DNA from: an uncultured Actinomycetes bacterium
GTDB taxonomy: Bacteria > Actinomycetota > Thermoleophilia > Solirubrobacterales > Solirubrobacteraceae
Assembly: GCA_937888775.1 (NCBI GenBank)
Contig: CALAQT010000038.1
Coordinates: 1 to 8,409 of the forward strand
Direction of reading: 5' to 3'
DNA: 8,409 bases
Shown here: positions 6,162 to 8,409 of the stretch, one piece after another
How positions within the stretch are numbered: position 1 is the stretch's first letter
Layout of the letters: every line of letters starts with the position of its first letter
Made by a program: the position numbers and the translations under genes
Notes under the pieces: generated by a model
Told to the model about the DNA's origin: nothing
Database searches by the model: none
The model's input: only the letters and a program-made list of their open reading frames with translations

Positions 6162-7577
6162 ATGAGCGAGCCCGACCGTCAGACCAAGGCCGCGGCCCGG
6201 GCATCGCAGGCCGCGCCTCGGGCCGGGATCCTGATCACCGGCACCGAGGTGCTGACCGGGATCATCTCCGACCGCAACGGTCCCTGGCTGTCAGAGCGCT
6301 GCGGCGAGGTCGGCGTCGACGCGGCGATGATCCAGATCGTCGGCGACCGGCCTGAGGATCTGCTGGCCGGCCTGGAGTTCATGCGAGCCCAGGGGATGGC
6401 GCTGATCATCACCAGCGGCGGTCTAGGTCCCACCGCTGACGACCTCACGGCCGAGATCGTCGGGCGGTTCTGCGGGCGCGAGTTGGTGCTCGATCCGCGG
6501 CTGGAGGAGCGGATCGCCGAGATCCTCGCCCCGATGATCAAGCGCTGGCCGAACATCGACGCCGAGGCGATCCGCGTTTCTAACCGCAAGCAGGCGTTGA
6601 TCCCGCACGGGGCCACCGTGCTCGACCCAGTCGGCACCGCTCCTGGCCTGGTGGTCACGCCGCTTGAGCGAGACTGCCCCACCGTGGTCGTGCTGCCCGG
6701 GCCGCCGCGTGAGCTACAGCCGATGTGGGATGCGGCCCGTCAGACCGAGCCGTTCCGCGCGGCGATCGCCGACGCGACGACCTATCGCCGTGAGATCGTG
6801 AGGCTGTTCGGGATCCCGGAGTCCGAGATCGCCAACACGCTGCGAGCGGCCGAAAGCGCCGGCCTGTCGCTGGCGACACTGGAGATCACCACCTGCCTGC
6901 GACGGGGCGAGATCGAGATCGCGACCAGATACGAGCCGCCCGCCCAGCCTGACTACGACGCGTGGCTGGCGTTCATCCGTGAGCGCCATTCCGACACCTT
7001 GTTCTCGCAGGACGGCTCGACGATCGATGACCAGGTCGCGGGGCTGTTGAAGGGCCGCGCGATCGCCGTCGCCGAGTCCTGCACCGGCGGCCTGATGGCG
7101 GCTCGGCTGACCGATCGCGCCGGCTCGTCGTCGTACTTCGCCGGCGGTGCCGTCGTTTACTCCAACTTGGCCAAGGTGCAGCTCGCCGGAGTCGATCCGG
7201 CGCTGATCGATCGCGTCGGCGCGGTCTCGACCGAGGTCGCCGAGGCGCTCGCCGCCGGAGCCGCTGCTCGCTTTGATGCCGAGCTCGGCATCGGGATCAC
7301 CGGGATAGCGGGACCGGGGGGTGGCAGCGAGGAAAAGCCGGTGGGCACCGTGTGCTTTTCGGTCTACTCACGTGGAGGCGGACGGCTGACGCGGCGGGTC
7401 CGGCTTCCGGGAGGACGCGACGACGTGCGCGACCGCTCGGTTACCGTAACGATGCACCTGCTGCGGCGGCTGCTGCAGGGCGAAAGCGACGCGGCCGGTG
7501 ACGGGCCGGCCGCGGGCGATGACCCGGCGGCCGGCGCTGACCCAGCGGCCGGCGACGGCGCTCCAGAGCGACACTAG
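6162..7577 (+). CDS. cinA: CinA-family protein: NMN deamidase / ADP-ribose pyrophosphatase type
   Basis: CinA proteins join an N-terminal molybdopterin-binding-like (COG1058) domain, associated with ADP-ribose pyrophosphatase activity, to a C-terminal PncC domain that deamidates nicotinamide mononucleotide in pyridine nucleotide salvage. Here the first domain (about 22-190) shows [22 protein letters not shown] (84-94) and VLPGPPREL (177-185). The PncC domain (about 290-438) shows AVAESCTGG (302-310) and [20 protein letters not shown] (378-397). All signature motifs are intact. At 471 residues it is longer than the usual 410-430, because of about 20 extra N-terminal residues and a C-terminal tail of about 32 residues built of hexapeptide repeats. 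I chose the ATG at 6162, preceded by a G8 run and A; in-frame GTGs at 6114 and 6126 are possible alternatives, and a start as far back as 6045 would overlap rodZ. The stop is a few bases before thpR, suggesting coupling. Association with recA is known for this family, but no competence role is claimed here. Confidence 0.95.
   Translation: MSEPDRQTKAAARASQAAPRAGILITGTEVLTGIISDRNGPWLSERCGEVGVDAAMIQIVGDRPEDLLAGLEFMRAQGMALIITSGGLGPTADDLTAEIVGRFCGRELVLDPRLEERIAEILAPMIKRWPNIDAEAIRVSNRKQALIPHGATVLDPVGTAPGLVVTPLERDCPTVVVLPGPPRELQPMWDAARQTEPFRAAIADATTYRREIVRLFGIPESEIANTLRAAESAGLSLATLEITTCLRRGEIEIATRYEPPAQPDYDAWLAFIRERHSDTLFSQDGSTIDDQVAGLLKGRAIAVAESCTGGLMAARLTDRAGSSSYFAGGAVVYSNLAKVQLAGVDPALIDRVGAVSTEVAEALAAGAAARFDAELGIGITGIAGPGGGSEEKPVGTVCFSVYSRGGGRLTRRVRLPGGRDDVRDRSVTVTMHLLRRLLQGESDAAGDGPAAGDDPAAGADPAAGDGAPERH
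7488..7559 (+). repeat. Four 18-bp repeats encoding a hexapeptide tail in cinA
   Basis: Four consecutive 18-bp units encode [18 protein letters not shown] and PAAGDG (CinA residues 443-466). They follow the end of the PncC domain and precede APERH and the stop. The units have diverged at wobble positions, so the array is not brand new. The tail is acidic, Pro/Ala/Gly-rich and probably disordered. It is likely to vary in copy number between strains by replication slippage. No function is apparent. Confidence 0.85.
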
Positions 7578-7583
7578 AGGTTG

Positions 7584-8153
7584 GTGGCGGCCGACCAGGC
7601 GAGGCTGTTCGTCGCGCTCTCGCTGCCCGTCACGGTCGTCGATGAGCTGCTGCGCTGGCGCGCGCCGGTGCTGGCCTCGATCGACGGGCTGCGGGCCGTG
7701 CGCGTCGGATCGCTGCACGCGACGCTGTGCTTTCTCGGCTCGTGTCCGCGGGACGAGCTCGATCGGATCGCCGACGCTTGCGAGTCCGTGGCGGGGATGG
7801 CGCTCCCCTGGCTCTCGCTGGGCGAGCCGGTGTGGCTACCCGCCCGGCGCCCCAACGTGCTGGCGGTCAGACTGGAGGATCGTGGTGGTGGGCTGGAGGA
7901 GATCCAGTCCGCCCTGGCCGGATCGCTGGCCCGGGGCGGGTGGTATGAGCCGGAGTCACGGCCGTTCTTTGCCCACGTGACGGTCGCGCGCGCGGGGCGG
8001 CGTGAGCGCGTGGCACCGGTGGAGCTCGAGCCGCCGACGGCGGTCGCCTGGCGTGGCAAGACGCTCGTGCTGTTCAGATCGCGGCTGGATGGCAGCGGCG
8101 CACGGTATGAGACGCTGCGAACATTGCAGCTGGGGACGATCGTCGGCTCCTAG
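7584..8153 (+). CDS. thpR: ThpR, RNA 2',3'-cyclic phosphodiesterase (2'-5' RNA ligase family)
   Basis: This is a member of the 2H phosphoesterase superfamily. The family hydrolyses RNA 2',3'-cyclic phosphates to 2'-phosphates and in vitro can join tRNA halves by a 2'-5' bond. The 189-residue length is typical. Both catalytic HxT motifs are present: HATLCFLG (His45, Thr47) and HVTVAR (His131, Thr133). They are embedded in the usual contexts, with ARLFVALSLP at the N-terminus and PFFAHVTVAR before the second motif. I chose GTG at 7584 because GAGG (7577-7580) lies three bases upstream; a TTG at 7581 would add one residue but leaves no spacing. The gene begins 6 bp after the cinA stop, so the two are probably translationally coupled. 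A strong stem-loop follows about 30 bp after the stop. In related Actinobacteria recA tends to follow. The physiological RNA substrate in bacteria is unsettled. Confidence 0.94.
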   Translation: MAADQARLFVALSLPVTVVDELLRWRAPVLASIDGLRAVRVGSLHATLCFLGSCPRDELDRIADACESVAGMALPWLSLGEPVWLPARRPNVLAVRLEDRGGGLEEIQSALAGSLARGGWYEPESRPFFAHVTVARAGRRERVAPVELEPPTAVAWRGKTLVLFRSRLDGSGARYETLRTLQLGTIVGS

Positions 8154-8181
8154 CCCAGCGGCCCCCGCGCGCTTTGCGGCA

Positions 8182-8222
8182 GTGAGCGCGACGCGTGAGT
8201 CAAGTTCACGCGTCGCGCTCAC
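8182..8222 (+). terminator. Perfect 17-bp stem-loop after thpR, without U-tract
   Basis: The arm GTGAGCGCGACGCGTGA (8182-8198) is exactly complementary to TCACGCGTCGCGCTCAC (8206-8222), with a 7-base loop (GTCAAGT). The stem begins 29 bases after the thpR stop. No T-run follows, as in the U-tract-free terminators described in high-GC Actinobacteria. The structure is symmetric, so it could act on either strand. Ending the ftsK-rodZ-cinA-thpR transcript is the simplest role; a protein-binding palindrome is the alternative. Confidence 0.6.
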
Positions 8223-8250
8223 GCGCCGATCTTCAGCTTGCCTTTGCGCG

Positions 8251-8357
8251 AGCTTGCCGGCGACCCCGCTAGCACAGCTGCCGCCGACCCCCAGGACCCG
8301 CTAGCGCTAGCACAGCTGCCGCCGACCCCCAGGACCCGCTAGCGCTAGCACAGCTGC
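8251..8357. repeat. 38-bp tandem repeat array with GCTAGC palindromes
   Basis: Two identical 38-bp units occupy 8268-8305 and 8306-8343. Each begins GCTAGCACAGCTGCCGCC and ends CCAGGACCCGCTAGC. A third copy is partial (14 bp, 8344-8357). Upstream, 8251-8267 looks like a decayed unit: AGCTTGCCGGCGACCCC against AGCTGCCGCCGACCCC, missing the CAGGACCC segment. Where units abut, GCTAGCGCTAGC forms a perfect 12-bp palindrome (8300-8311 and 8338-8349). There are no spacers, so this is not a CRISPR. Identity between the two full units indicates recent duplication. Confidence 0.92.
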
Positions 8358-8409
8358 GGGTGCGGCTCTTCTGGAGGGACCGGGACGGTCAGGACGGAAG
8401 CGGGCAAAT

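Larger units (their letters stand above)
8154..8409. other. Gene-free region downstream of thpR
   Basis: These 256 bases contain no open frame with coding character that I can support. In order they hold a perfect stem-loop (8182-8222), an AGCTTGCC direct repeat (8235-8242 and 8251-8258), a 38-bp tandem array (8251-8357), and about 50 bases with no recognisable feature. The next gene must start beyond the window. By gene-order analogy it could be recA, but nothing in this sequence proves it, and I see no GAAC/GTTC-type actinobacterial SOS box. Confidence 0.7.

Noticed and set aside
8251..8357. Possible CRISPR array
   Set aside because: The 38-bp units abut directly with no unique spacers and there is no cas gene in the window.
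8154..8409. LexA/SOS box or start of recA
   Set aside because: No GAAC-N4-GTTC-like palindrome and no recA coding sequence are visible; recA is only expected from gene-order analogy.

Overview
The window is a GC-rich chromosomal segment of the kind found in high-GC Gram-positive bacteria. Its backbone is the end of an RNase J gene, then ftsK, a rodZ-like gene, cinA and thpR, all on the + strand. A two-component regulator/kinase pair sits on the - strand between RNase J and ftsK. The rnj-ftsK pairing is familiar from Actinobacteria. The form of the RodZ-like protein and the rodZ-cinA-thpR order remind me most of the Thermoleophilia (Solirubrobacterales). That assignment rests on gene order and protein style alone, so it is an inference.

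Layout. Positions 1-354 hold the C-terminal end of RNase J, whose start lies outside the window. Positions 300-2529 (- strand) hold an OmpR-type response regulator followed by its membrane histidine kinase; the two genes overlap by 59 bp, and the kinase end overlaps the RNase J end tail-to-tail by 55 bp. A divergent region of about 170 bp (2530-2699) separates the regulator from ftsK. Positions 2700-8153 carry four co-directional genes: ftsK (DNA translocase), a rodZ-like gene (cell-shape scaffold), cinA (NMN deamidase/ADP-ribose pyrophosphatase family) and thpR (2',3'-cyclic phosphodiesterase/2'-5' RNA ligase family). cinA and thpR are separated by only a few bases and look translationally coupled.

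Positions 8154-8409 hold no gene that I can support. They begin with a perfect 17-bp stem-loop that probably ends the thpR transcript. A short tandem array follows: two identical 38-bp units, a 14-bp partial third copy, and a decayed copy upstream. The array is rich in GCTAGC palindromes. In related genomes recA often follows cinA/thpR, so this may be the leader of recA, but no recA sequence is visible here.

Functionally the + strand genes are housekeeping: RNA decay, chromosome segregation at division, cell shape, pyridine nucleotide salvage and RNA end or cofactor processing. The two-component system is the accessory element, and its signal is unknown. I see no mobile element, CRISPR array, rRNA or tRNA, and no clearly novel multi-gene system. 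The items most worth a second look are the 38-bp array, the perfect hairpin, and the two-component pair lodged convergently between rnj and ftsK.
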